From contig NC_044278.2 in the NCBI RefSeq assembly GCF_004027225.2, positions 60,152,243 to 60,216,242 on the forward strand: 64,000 nucleotides of DNA. Direction: 5' to 3'. Position numbers and translations under genes: made by a program. Positions 42,001 through 48,395 of this stretch are shown here, one piece after another (positions within the stretch are counted from its first letter, which is position 1; each line of letters opens with the position of its first letter). Source of the DNA: Strigops habroptila (lineage: Eukaryota; Chordata; Aves; Psittaciformes; Psittacidae). The notes under the pieces are model-generated. The model was not told the origin of the DNA and did no database searches. It saw only the letters and a program-made list of their open reading frames with translations.

Positions 42001-43584
42001 AGATACATACACTGTATCTCCTACATGGAGAGTCATATGGCAAACAGCATGAAAGCATTCTGCCTGTGGTCTGTCAGCTCTGGGGTATGACAGCTTTTCC
42101 CAAAAAAAGCTCAAGATTACTGACCTCACAGCATATTGTTTATTTAGACAGATCACAGCAGCAGTAGTCCTTACAATCATCTCTCTATTAGAGAAGTGCA
42201 TTGTTCTGCAGTTTGCAATATTAAACTATCACTTTCTGTAATACACAGCTGACAAGTACTATAAAAAAAATTAAGCAGATGGGAGCATAAAAACTGGGTA
42301 GTATCTGCCAAGATCTACAGTTAGGACAGAGTTAGTTCTACAAGAGTTAGGATACAGTTTACTTCCACTGACATTTCTACTAGCACTGTAGCATGACACC
42401 TATTTGTGAATCTGTTACAATCTATTAAATGGACTTCGTATGAACTCCTCTGAATAGCAACTGAGGAAAAAATTAATTCATCTAAACTAATTTAACAATT
42501 TTATAGCAACATGGGGCTCCTCAAACCCAGTGTAGCTAGTCATCCCAGAAAGGCTATCAGGATCTGAAGTGTGACTTGGTACCAATCAATTTTTCTACAT
42601 CGGGCTGCAAGATGCTACCACTGTTAGTCGTCTACGTAGAAATGAAGCTTTCTACAGACACGATTAAAATACAAATAACCAGATTTGTGTGCCTTAAAAA
42701 AGCAGGAGAGTTATAATAATACTTAGTACCCAAGATTTACCATCTGCCTACTGATTTTAATGTTCCAGTACAGACCTGTGGAAAAAAATTTATCATTATC
42801 GTGCACAACACAATTAGTTATGCTTTGCTTTGCAAATTGAGAGAAACTAAGAGAGAAAAGTTAAAAAAATTTAAAAAAAGTGACAATCCTTAGTCTCACC
42901 TAGGCCTCCAGGGCCAGCCAACAGAAACTCTTGTCTGCCTATCCTTTTCACAATTGGCCGTTTCTCATCACTGCAATAAGGAAATAGATCCTGGGAGACT
43001 CCAGTATTATAATTCAAAATTATATACTGTGTAGTAAGCGCAAGACACAAGTAATAACCATCTACAGCCACAGCACAGGGTTGCTCTGGAGTAAACACTT
43101 CCTTCACTATCTGGACTCTGTCTTCAAACACCATGAACATTTGGATGGTCCGTCGCTTGACCGAGATAATGCAGACTTCAACACAGAAAGGATCCCCACT
43201 CACAGGGTTTTCATTTAATGTGAATGTCACAGCTCCTTTGATTCGAGCACCAGTGGGGACAGGTTCCAGGTTCATCATGTTAACTAGTGTTATTGTGTTG
43301 TCGCAAAGCACAAGCAGCCTGGTGAGGGCAGAGGCTGCTTTCAACTCACTCACAGGCTTCTTCAAGCCCAGGTATTTATGCAGTTGCTTGGTGGCAGCAA
43401 AAGTAATTTTTCCAGCTGTTGATATCTTTTCGTCCAATAGAAAGTGATAGATAAAGCAGTCATTGGTTCCAATGTAGAGGTTCCTTCCACAACACTCAAT
43501 GCATTCGATGTTGATGTAATTTTTGTCTCCCATTAACATCTCCCGCTCAACAGCAGAAACGAGCTTGAAAGCTTTAACACTCAT
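14851..43584 (-). CDS. TGFBRAP1: TGF-beta receptor-associated protein 1 (Vps3-like CORVET subunit), whole CDS span
   Basis: Eleven coding exons on the minus strand sum to 2592 nt, or 863 aa plus stop, against about 860 aa in human; the two are closely similar throughout. The family protein is the Vps3-like subunit of CORVET, which tethers Rab5-positive early endosomes, and it also binds TGF-beta receptors and SMAD4. Visible architecture: an N-terminal CNH (citron homology) region across about residues 20-300, a helical clathrin-heavy-chain-repeat-like region from about 550 to 730, and a C-terminal Vps39-type zinc-ribbon-like motif with CQVC..FC and HTHC at about 816-842. The start is the ATG at 43584-43582 (MSVKAF), with A at -3, just inside an exon that opens with 17 bases of 5'UTR. 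All introns are GT-AG and phases join without a break. There is no frameshift or stop, so the gene looks intact. Confidence 0.97.
15040..16211 (-). other. TGFBRAP1: TGFBRAP1 intron 10, containing a CR1 tail
   Basis: GT-AG intron between exons 10 and 11. Beyond the CR1 fragment at 15836-16140 and a T-rich run at about 15233-15250, no other element is seen. Confidence 0.8.
15836..16140 (-). mobile_element. CR1 LINE 3' fragment
   Basis: Minus-strand translation shows the CR1 ORF2 C-terminus ([34 protein letters not shown]), followed at low coordinates by the CR1 3'UTR ('tcatcaagtccaacc' region read on plus) and the AATCATAG tail. It is 5'-truncated and sits in the sense direction of TGFBRAP1, about 70 bases from the exon 10 donor. 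Confidence 0.9.
16212..16645 (-). CDS. TGFBRAP1: TGFBRAP1 coding exon 10 (residues 657-801)
   Basis: A large 434-nt exon from acceptor gtttaacag to donor GAAG|GTAGGT. It encodes [60 protein letters not shown] and [10 protein letters not shown]. It lies only about 70 bases upstream (in transcript direction) of a CR1 fragment in the next intron. Confidence 0.97.
16646..18264 (-). other. TGFBRAP1: TGFBRAP1 intron 9, nothing else seen
   Basis: AT-rich intron between exons 9 and 10. No repeat family or extra exon was recognised. Confidence 0.6.
18265..18424 (-). CDS. TGFBRAP1: TGFBRAP1 coding exon 9 (residues 604-657)
   Basis: Acceptor tctatag, donor TTGG|GTAAGA. It encodes [19 protein letters not shown], a divergent stretch ([17 protein letters not shown]) and [14 protein letters not shown]. 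The divergent middle is the least human-like part of the protein. Confidence 0.95.
18425..20045 (-). other. TGFBRAP1: TGFBRAP1 intron 8, with an A/C-rich low-complexity run
   Basis: AT-rich intron. A low-complexity A/C run occupies about 19752-19806 (GT-rich in the transcript). A short frame at 19406-19600 has no support as an exon. Confidence 0.6.
20046..20192 (-). CDS. TGFBRAP1: TGFBRAP1 coding exon 8 (residues 555-603)
   Basis: 49 codons between acceptor ctttctag and donor GAG|GTGAGT. It encodes [37 protein letters not shown] and [10 protein letters not shown], in the clathrin-heavy-chain-repeat-like region. It is also symmetric (phase 0/0). Confidence 0.96.
20193..21226 (-). other. TGFBRAP1: TGFBRAP1 intron 7, nothing recognised
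   Basis: AT-rich intron with a short poly-A/poly-C patch at about 20839-20910. No other element was identified. Confidence 0.55.
21227..21370 (-). CDS. TGFBRAP1: TGFBRAP1 coding exon 7 (residues 507-554)
   Basis: Exactly 48 codons between acceptor ttgttgcag and donor GAG|GTTTGT. It encodes [20 protein letters not shown] and on to WVLQKNEE. It is symmetric (phase 0/0), so it could be skipped without a frameshift. Confidence 0.96.
21371..22685 (-). other. TGFBRAP1: TGFBRAP1 intron 6, nothing recognised
   Basis: AT-rich intron without recognisable repeats or exons. Confidence 0.55.
22686..22743 (-). CDS. TGFBRAP1: TGFBRAP1 coding exon 6 (residues 487-506)
   Basis: A short 58-nt exon between acceptor tatatgcag and donor CAG|GTTAGA. 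It encodes [19 protein letters not shown]. The phases of its neighbours require it, and it matches human in position and sequence. Confidence 0.95.
22744..24094 (-). other. TGFBRAP1: TGFBRAP1 intron 5, nothing recognised
   Basis: AT-rich intron without recognisable repeats or exons. Confidence 0.55.
24095..24436 (-). CDS. TGFBRAP1: TGFBRAP1 coding exon 5 (residues 373-487)
   Basis: Acceptor gtaattgcag|AAGCGG. The exon encodes [20 protein letters not shown], then [37 protein letters not shown] and AAWLEKHK. Donor AAAAA|GTAAGT. It is part of the alpha-solenoid region and one of the most conserved exons. Confidence 0.97.
24437..28667 (-). other. TGFBRAP1: TGFBRAP1 intron 4, with small repeats
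   Basis: It contains poly-T runs at about 24617-24631 and 25858-25872, a 15-base tandem duplication at 25966-25995, and a 10-bp inverted repeat at 25291-25312. A 102-codon plus-strand frame at 26788-27096 shows no recognisable domain. No LINE was identified. Confidence 0.55.
25966..25995. repeat. 15-base tandem duplication
   Basis: The unit CTGTTCCAGCACCTA occurs twice without change, head to tail. Confidence 0.9.
28668..28750 (-). CDS. TGFBRAP1: TGFBRAP1 coding exon 4 (residues 346-373)
   Basis: An 83-nt exon between acceptor tttcatag and donor CAG|GTAATT. It encodes [20 protein letters not shown] and then LEAKELF, differing from the remembered human sequence by one conservative change (K for R). 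Confidence 0.96.
28751..33896 (-). other. TGFBRAP1: TGFBRAP1 intron 3, with poly-A and an unassigned open frame
   Basis: Long AT-rich intron. It holds a C/T-rich run at about 29297-29320, an A20 run at 32475-32494, and a 77-codon minus-strand frame at 33085-33318 that starts without ATG (see findings). No transposon was recognised. Confidence 0.55.
32475..32494. repeat. Poly-A run of 20
   Basis: Uninterrupted A20 on the plus strand, inside TGFBRAP1 intron 3. No retrotransposed sequence is recognisable next to it. Confidence 0.9.
33897..34051 (-). CDS. TGFBRAP1: TGFBRAP1 coding exon 3 (residues 294-345)
   Basis: Acceptor ctgtccag. The exon encodes [20 protein letters not shown] and on to [13 protein letters not shown]. 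Donor TTTCAG|GTCTGT falls between codons. It covers the end of the beta-propeller-like region and the start of the helical region. Confidence 0.97.
34052..35028 (-). other. TGFBRAP1: TGFBRAP1 intron 2, nothing recognised
   Basis: AT-rich intron between exons 2 and 3. No repeat or extra exon was identified. Confidence 0.6.
35029..35223 (-). CDS. TGFBRAP1: TGFBRAP1 coding exon 2 (residues 229-293)
   Basis: Acceptor ctttttctag|GC. The exon encodes [19 protein letters not shown] and continues to [20 protein letters not shown], near-identical to human, the end of the CNH domain. Donor GAAG|GTATTA. Confidence 0.97.
36879..36903. repeat. Poly-T run (about 25)
   Basis: Uninterrupted T run on plus (poly-A in the TGFBRAP1 transcript). 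A second T9 run follows about 15 bases later. Confidence 0.9.
37273..37375 (-). mobile_element. CR1 LINE 3' tail fragment (old)
   Basis: It begins with AATCATAGAATAATTTAAG and continues with a diverged 'ggcagggccaactta'-type CR1 3'UTR. It is short, diverged and in minus orientation. Confidence 0.7.
37833..40340 (-). mobile_element. Degenerate CR1-type LINE, 5' region and endonuclease joined to 3' end
   Basis: Minus-strand order from high to low coordinates: a 5' region resembling what I recall of the CR1 5' end (about 39330-40340), the ORF2 endonuclease-like region and linker (about 38160-39300), then a CR1 3' end (about 37833-38140). Diagnostic minus-strand peptides are [11 protein letters not shown] (complement of about 39035-39075) and HEMVKFRIL followed by [15 protein letters not shown] (complement of about 38850-38950). 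These match the CR1 ORF2 pattern of an endonuclease followed by a linker. The reverse transcriptase core is missing, and frames carry stops and shifts, so the copy is dead. A (CA)n-type run lies at about 38138-38158. It could be one internally deleted element or two nested fragments. Confidence 0.8.
38138..38158. repeat. Short CA/C microsatellite
   Basis: An ACACACACAC run leading into CCCCCCC at the junction of the CR1 3' end and its ORF2 part. Confidence 0.8.
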
Positions 43585-43601
43585 CGTGTCTTCTGGGTTA
43601 T
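42900..43601 (-). CDS. TGFBRAP1: TGFBRAP1 coding exon 1 (residues 1-229)
   Basis: The exon opens after the acceptor tctttaatcag with 17 bases of 5'UTR, then the ATG at 43584. It encodes the first part of the CNH region, including motifs shared with human such as [30 protein letters not shown] and [15 protein letters not shown]. It ends CTAG|GTGAGA with a codon split 1/2 (Gly229). Confidence 0.97.
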
Positions 43602-46078
43602 CTGATTAAAGAGAAAAAAACCACTATGTATCTCCACACACATCAAATATCAGAGGCAGCAACTTGAACACTCACCAATACAAAAACTTCGTTGTTGCAG
43701 TTTTTAATAGTCTATGCTCTATTTCCAACCTGATTACACAAGCCAGAATGAGCACGTTAATAACCACAGAAATTAACTGAATTGCAATGTTCCACTTCAA
43801 GTCTATCCTGAAACAGATTCACAACAGCACCCAGCTATTCTGAAGTGGTGCTTTCTCCACATGTAACCAGTATATTATTGGCTCTCCTTGACTCTTTAGC
43901 ACTACAAGTGGTTTCTCGCAGTACTTGAATGATTTATAAACCTGTCATGCACAGGTTTCTATCACTTGTACATGAAAACATACAAGCTTCAGCTCTCAGA
44001 TTTCTAGAGAAGCCACAAGATATTCAGTGCTACCAGTTAACATCTCATGTTAGGCCTCAATTTAGGTCTATTAGTACCTAGTCTCTTATCAAATATATCA
44101 TAGGCATACTCCATTTTAGCACATAAAGTTTACACTCCTTACTCTCCAGCAATCAGAAATACGTAACTTCCAAGCCACTTAAATACTACTAGAACTTGTT
44201 GGTTTGTGGGTTTTTTTTAAATAATAGCTGCAAAGTGTCTGCCACATATATTCTCTGTATCAGACTTTATAAATGTGAATGTGCTTTATAATCAGCAATT
44301 ATAAAGCACATTCACACAGCAAATTTGGAAGCATGGTCCATAAAGCGTTCCTTAAGCTTGAGATTCAATATCACACAAATTAAAAGAGCTGTTCTGTTCT
44401 CTACTATCACAACCATTCCAGAAGTCTGTCTTTAAGTGCTAACAGCACTTCTAATATTCATTCTACACGCTATACCCACTCTTTTGCAATCAAGCCCTGT
44501 CAAGAGACAAATGCAATTTATGAAGCAATTAATAGTGTTTTAAAAACAGCCAGTGTAATTTTACTGAACTCCAGACTTGTGTTATTTTTATAAGAAATCA
44601 GCAGACGGCTGTGCTCAACACTCCAAAGAAGAGCAGATGAGAAATTGCTGGCCTTGTTTAATCACCTTCTAATTTGTCATGACTGGTCTGTAACAACCAC
44701 TTATCCAACCCTGGGGAAAACACAATACTAAACATCTTGAATGGATTTCAGAAATAACATATACAATTACTTATAGTCCACAAGAAAGACTGAGATATAA
44801 AACATCCAGCAAAATTTCTGTGGACCAACAGAGACATCACAAAATGCTCTTGTGAACAATTCTGAAACTAAATATAGTTAAAATTAATTTAGTTTCAAAT
44901 TATTACCTTTAAAAACTCCCTCTGCCTTTGCAAAAGAACTCTGGAAACCAAAGCAAAAATTTCCAGGACTGAGCGAGAAAAGGTAAGGTACACAACTCAC
45001 AAGAAACTACCAAATAAGATTAAATCAAACTAAGAATACTGCCAGAAGCAAACCATGTTATCAAGAGGTAGTAGCAGTCTTTTATGCCAAGAACTTCCCA
45101 TTTAATTTTTCAGAAGTTAAAAAGATTTTATTTCAGGTTTCCATGACAGTTTCATACTGCATCCTCACCTGCGGTGTAAATTAGTGTTCTCACCTTCAAC
45201 AGAAAAAACCCCAAACCCAGGAAGTACTAGAGAAATAGCCTAAGGTAAAACGATAATGTAAGTCCCTGGGAACACAGTCGTGTTATCCTCCAACATTATC
45301 AAAAGGAACAGCGTATTAAGTTAAAGAGGGCTGCCCAAAGGTTGACTGCCAAAAAACCCCCAACCATTTCTAAGAGCTTGTGTGTAGCCTGAAGTGATAA
45401 ACTATCGTCTAGAGAGGTTAAGCAGCTTTCATACCTGAAGCTGTCAACAACTTAACGTTCCTGTAGCCCAAGGTAAAAATGTTAATGTATGCCATCGGGA
45501 GAACTACAGAATTCTGCTCTTGACCAAAATGCGTTAAAAACTTCTCAAAAACGTATTAAAGAAACATGAAAAGTAAGAGCATAAAAGAGATCAAAATAGA
45601 CATGCAATCCCTGAGCAGAAAGAACAAAAAATAACACAGTACTACATAAGTCTAGGAGCAAAGAAATTAAAACATTCATGCTAGAAAAAAAGCCGTGAAA
45701 AAAAGCTTTTAAGAATCACCAATGTCAATACGCATAATCTCTACGTGATTTCTTTTTAAATTGATTTTGTTGCCATTTAGAAGGGCTCAGGCCCGCACAC
45801 ATGCAAAGAAACAGGTTCTGCAGAACTTGCTGTTCCTTGAACGCGCAGGCCACCCCAGAGTTACAAATGGAAGTCAGTATGCCACTTCTGAGCTCCAGAA
45901 AACAAGATAATGGGGATGCTTGCTATCAAAAACTAATCAATAGCATCAGTAACCCCGCATGCACTCGTTTCTGACAAACAGCAGAAAGCAGCCCTCGCCC
46001 ACTTTCATTAGGAAAGATCTTGCTTTGCCATCACGTTGTTTGCTGCTGCCCTGCAAACCAGCACCCTCCCTCCCTTAC
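43602..46078 (-). other. TGFBRAP1: TGFBRAP1 5'UTR intron
   Basis: Intron between the inferred CpG-island exon and the first coding exon. It holds a perfect 17-bp inverted repeat at 44275-44315. No LINE copy was recognised. Additional untranslated exons cannot be excluded. Confidence 0.5.
44275..44315. repeat. Perfect 17-bp inverted repeat with 7-base loop
   Basis: The left arm GTGAATGTGCTTTATAA (44275-44291) is followed by TCAGCAA and then the exact reverse complement (44299-44315). It can form a perfect hairpin on either strand and lies in the TGFBRAP1 5' intron. Confidence 0.92.
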
Positions 46079-46570
46079 CTCTGCATCGCTCCCTTACGTA
46101 CACGTACTCCTACACCCCGTGCAGTTAGCAAGCGCTAATTAACCCCCGCACACGGCTCCGCAGACCCGAGATGCTGGGCCAGCCCAGCGGCAGGGTGGGC
46201 CACGCCATCCCCGGGACGACGGGGCTGCGCTTCACCCCCGTCCCCTCGCACACCCGCAGCCCGACCCGGGGCGCCCACCAGGCCCGGCGTCCCGCGGCCC
46301 CCAGCGCGCCCGCCTCCGCCCCAGCAGACCGCGGAGTCTCTCCTCCCGCCCTCCCTGGCGCAGCACCTGCCAGCGCCAGGCGCCGCCGCCACACCGGGAG
46401 CCGGGCCCGCCGCTTCGAGGCCTCGCGGCGCGGAGCGGAGCGGAGCCGGCGGCCGGGCGGCGCCTCAGGCCGCGCTGAGATCCGCCGGCGGGCGCGCCGC
46501 TTCCGCTACCGCACAAGCCCCGCCCTGCGCCAGCACCGCCGCTTCCCGGAGGGAGAGAGGCCGGGCCCCG
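46079..46570 (-). other. TGFBRAP1: Probable non-coding first exon (5'UTR) of TGFBRAP1
   Basis: A strong donor, AG|GTAAGG on the minus strand, lies at 46079/46078 at the downstream edge of a CpG island. The first coding exon has its own acceptor at 43601 with 5'UTR before the ATG, so an upstream untranslated exon is required. The transcription start is not determined; I place it loosely below the E-box/ETS cluster at about 46580. Minus-strand frames of about 85-90 codons within it would be upstream ORFs at most. Exact ends are inferred. Confidence 0.45.
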
Positions 46571-47130
46571 GGCCGGGCCCTTCCGGTCACGTGTGTGTGT
46601 GTGTACGGGAGAGGCACCGGGCGTCCCGCCGCCAACGGCTGGGGGTGGAGCCTCAGCGAAGCCCCGCCCATCGGGCCGGCGCAAGGCGATGGCGTCAGGC
46701 AGCCGGCGGGAAGGGGGGTGCTGGTCTGCGCCTTCCGGGCATCGGCTCCGCGGCGGGGCGAGGGAGGGGAGCCGCGGCCTTGCGCTGCCTCCAGCGGCGA
46801 GCCCCTTCCCTCAGCCGCCGGGTTGCAGCCGGCTCGCTCCGTCCCCAGAGAGAGGTGCGCGGACCGCCGGGGCTCGCAGCCGAGGAAGGGCGGCTGGAGG
46901 GAGCCCCTCTGGTGCGCACGACAGGGGCCGGTCCGGGGGAGCTGTCTGTTGTTTGCCAGTGCTGTAGGAGCGCTACGGGTTGTGGTCACAGGGCGGGCCC
47001 CGATACAGGTGGAAAAGCAGCTCCTCCAGGAGAAATCAGTGTAACAGTGGTTGTGGGTGGTTTGGGAAGGGGAAGTGCAAGGAGGCGGGCGGCACGCATT
47101 GCCGGAGGGCAGCCTGGAGGCACCAAGCGG
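46120..47130. promoter_or_regulatory. TGFBRAP1: CpG-island promoter of TGFBRAP1
   Basis: About 1 kb of strongly GC-rich, CpG-dense sequence in an otherwise AT-rich window, directly upstream of the inferred TGFBRAP1 5' exon. It holds a CTTCCGG ETS-type site next to GTCACGTG at 46580-46593, an Sp1-type CCCCGCCC at 46662-46669, and a short GT run after the E-box. There is no obvious TATA box. Long frames on both strands here (up to 351 codons) follow from the lack of AT-rich stop codons and are not genes. Confidence 0.75.
46586..46593. promoter_or_regulatory. GTCACGTG E-box / CLEAR-like site
   Basis: GTCACGTG is the core of the CLEAR element bound by TFEB/TFE3/MITF and also fits USF or MYC-type E-boxes. 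It overlaps a CTTCCGG ETS-type site by one base in the TGFBRAP1 CpG island. Function is inferred from motif and position only. Confidence 0.45.
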
Positions 47131-48100
47131 GGTAACGTCAGTGAGTGTTATTACACTGCTTGCTTGTATGCTTATGTGATTTTCAGATATTCAGAACTTG
47201 GATTCATGTTCAAGTGCTGCGTATAGCAATAATGTTACACACAGGGTCATATACACGCGATGTATTCCACGTGTGTGTGTTTTTGTTAGGTTACTCATAC
47301 CCATGAGTTGCCCATGCCTCTTAATTCTGTGAAGTGCATCAAGTACTTTGAGTTATGTTGCAATTTCATGTTGTAACGACAATGTGGTTAATTTACTAAT
47401 GTAATCGTTTGTTAATTCCCTGTTCCGCTTTGAGTCCATAGGCAGGTTACCAACTCAATCGTGCCAGCAGCTACTTTACTTTGGAACTGCGAAGCAACTT
47501 TAGTCATTGCAGCTCAGGAAGTGTTAATTGGCGGTTGCTGCCATCCAAAAAGTGGATTTGAAAGCAGATTCATGCCTGGCATGCAGTAAACCAGTTCCAC
47601 ATGCTCAGGAGAGATACTGTGTTTATTCACGCCTGGGTGCTGGGTGGACTGTTCCACAAATCAAGCACACCAATGCCAGCTTTTTTGTTACATTTATACA
47701 CCACAGTTACAAAGTAGTACACTCCTGGTTACAATGGTTGGTTGTAACCTACATATAATATTTGCTGTGTCATTCGTTGTAGTTACTCCGCATGCTCAGA
47801 GGAGAGGCCTCCACCTGGGCTGGGGTCTTTCTGACCTGTGGGTGTGATTTTTAGCATTATAAGGAAGGCAGTTCACTTCGGGACACCTTAAAAGTTAGTT
47901 TCATTGCCACGTTAGGTGATGGAATGGTCACTTTGCCAAGCTGCCAAATAACTCATCCTTTAGTACGACCAGTCCCGACTGTTCTCCTTTGATCTTTCAA
48001 GCACGACCAGGACCTTGTTGTGCCCATGGGTTCGTTATTGTTTCAGGAGGGTCACTTCACCGCAGGCCCAGGATGCACTGGCTGTGTAACCATGGCTACC
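47131..48100. other. Intergenic sequence between the TGFBRAP1 and C2orf49 promoters
   Basis: No exon was identified. The part at about 47470-47860 has mixed composition and resembles repeat-derived (possibly LTR) sequence, but I cannot assign a family. A GT-rich patch lies at about 47270-47288. Confidence 0.4.
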
Positions 48101-48245
48101 AACGGCAGGCACGCAACACGGCACCGCTGCCGCGGGCGCCTTTAACACAGCGGCGCGCCCCGGCGTCACCCGCCGCGCCACTTCCTGCGCCAGCCCCCGC
48201 CCCGCGCGGCATGGTGGGAAGCCGGAAGGGGGTCGCCGGGGGAAG

Positions 48246-48256
48246 AAGATGGCGGC
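48246..48256 (+). promoter_or_regulatory. C2orf49: YY1-type motif overlapping the C2orf49 start codon
   Basis: AAGATGGCGGC is a full match to the classical YY1 consensus. The ATG inside it is the ashwin initiator. This arrangement is known at many YY1-regulated housekeeping genes with short 5'UTRs. Confidence 0.65.
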
Positions 48257-48395
48257 GCGGGGCAGGGGCCGGGTCGGTGCCGGTGGTGGAGGTGGCGGCG
48301 GAAAGGGGGAGCGGGGGTCGGGGCGCCCCGAGTCGGAGCTGCTGCTGCACCCGGAGCTGCTCTCGGAGGAGTTCCTGCTGCTCACCCTGGAGCAG
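48249..48395 (+). CDS. C2orf49: C2orf49 coding exon 1 (residues 1-49)
   Basis: 49 codons from the ATG to donor GAGCAG|GTGCGC. It encodes [12 protein letters not shown], a run of glycines, then [20 protein letters not shown]. An overlapping plus-strand frame that starts upstream is out of frame with this one. Confidence 0.95.

Larger units (their letters stand above)
35224..42899 (-). other. TGFBRAP1: TGFBRAP1 intron 1 (between coding exons 1 and 2)
   Basis: The largest intron, 7.7 kb. It contains a T25 tract at about 36879-36903, a small CR1 tail at 37273-37375 and a long degenerate CR1 at 37833-40340. The remainder is AT-rich with nothing recognised. Frames across 38.2-40.2 kb belong to the CR1. 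Confidence 0.7.

Noticed and set aside
43133-43447. 104-codon plus-strand frame
   Set aside because: It is a shadow of TGFBRAP1 coding exon 1.
46171-47226. 351-codon plus-strand open frame and several overlapping 75-175-codon frames in the CpG island
   Set aside because: Composition is dominated by Arg/Gly/Pro/Ala from GC-rich DNA where stop codons are rare. Several frames on both strands are open at once, no domain is recognisable, and the region is best explained as the TGFBRAP1 promoter and 5'UTR exon.
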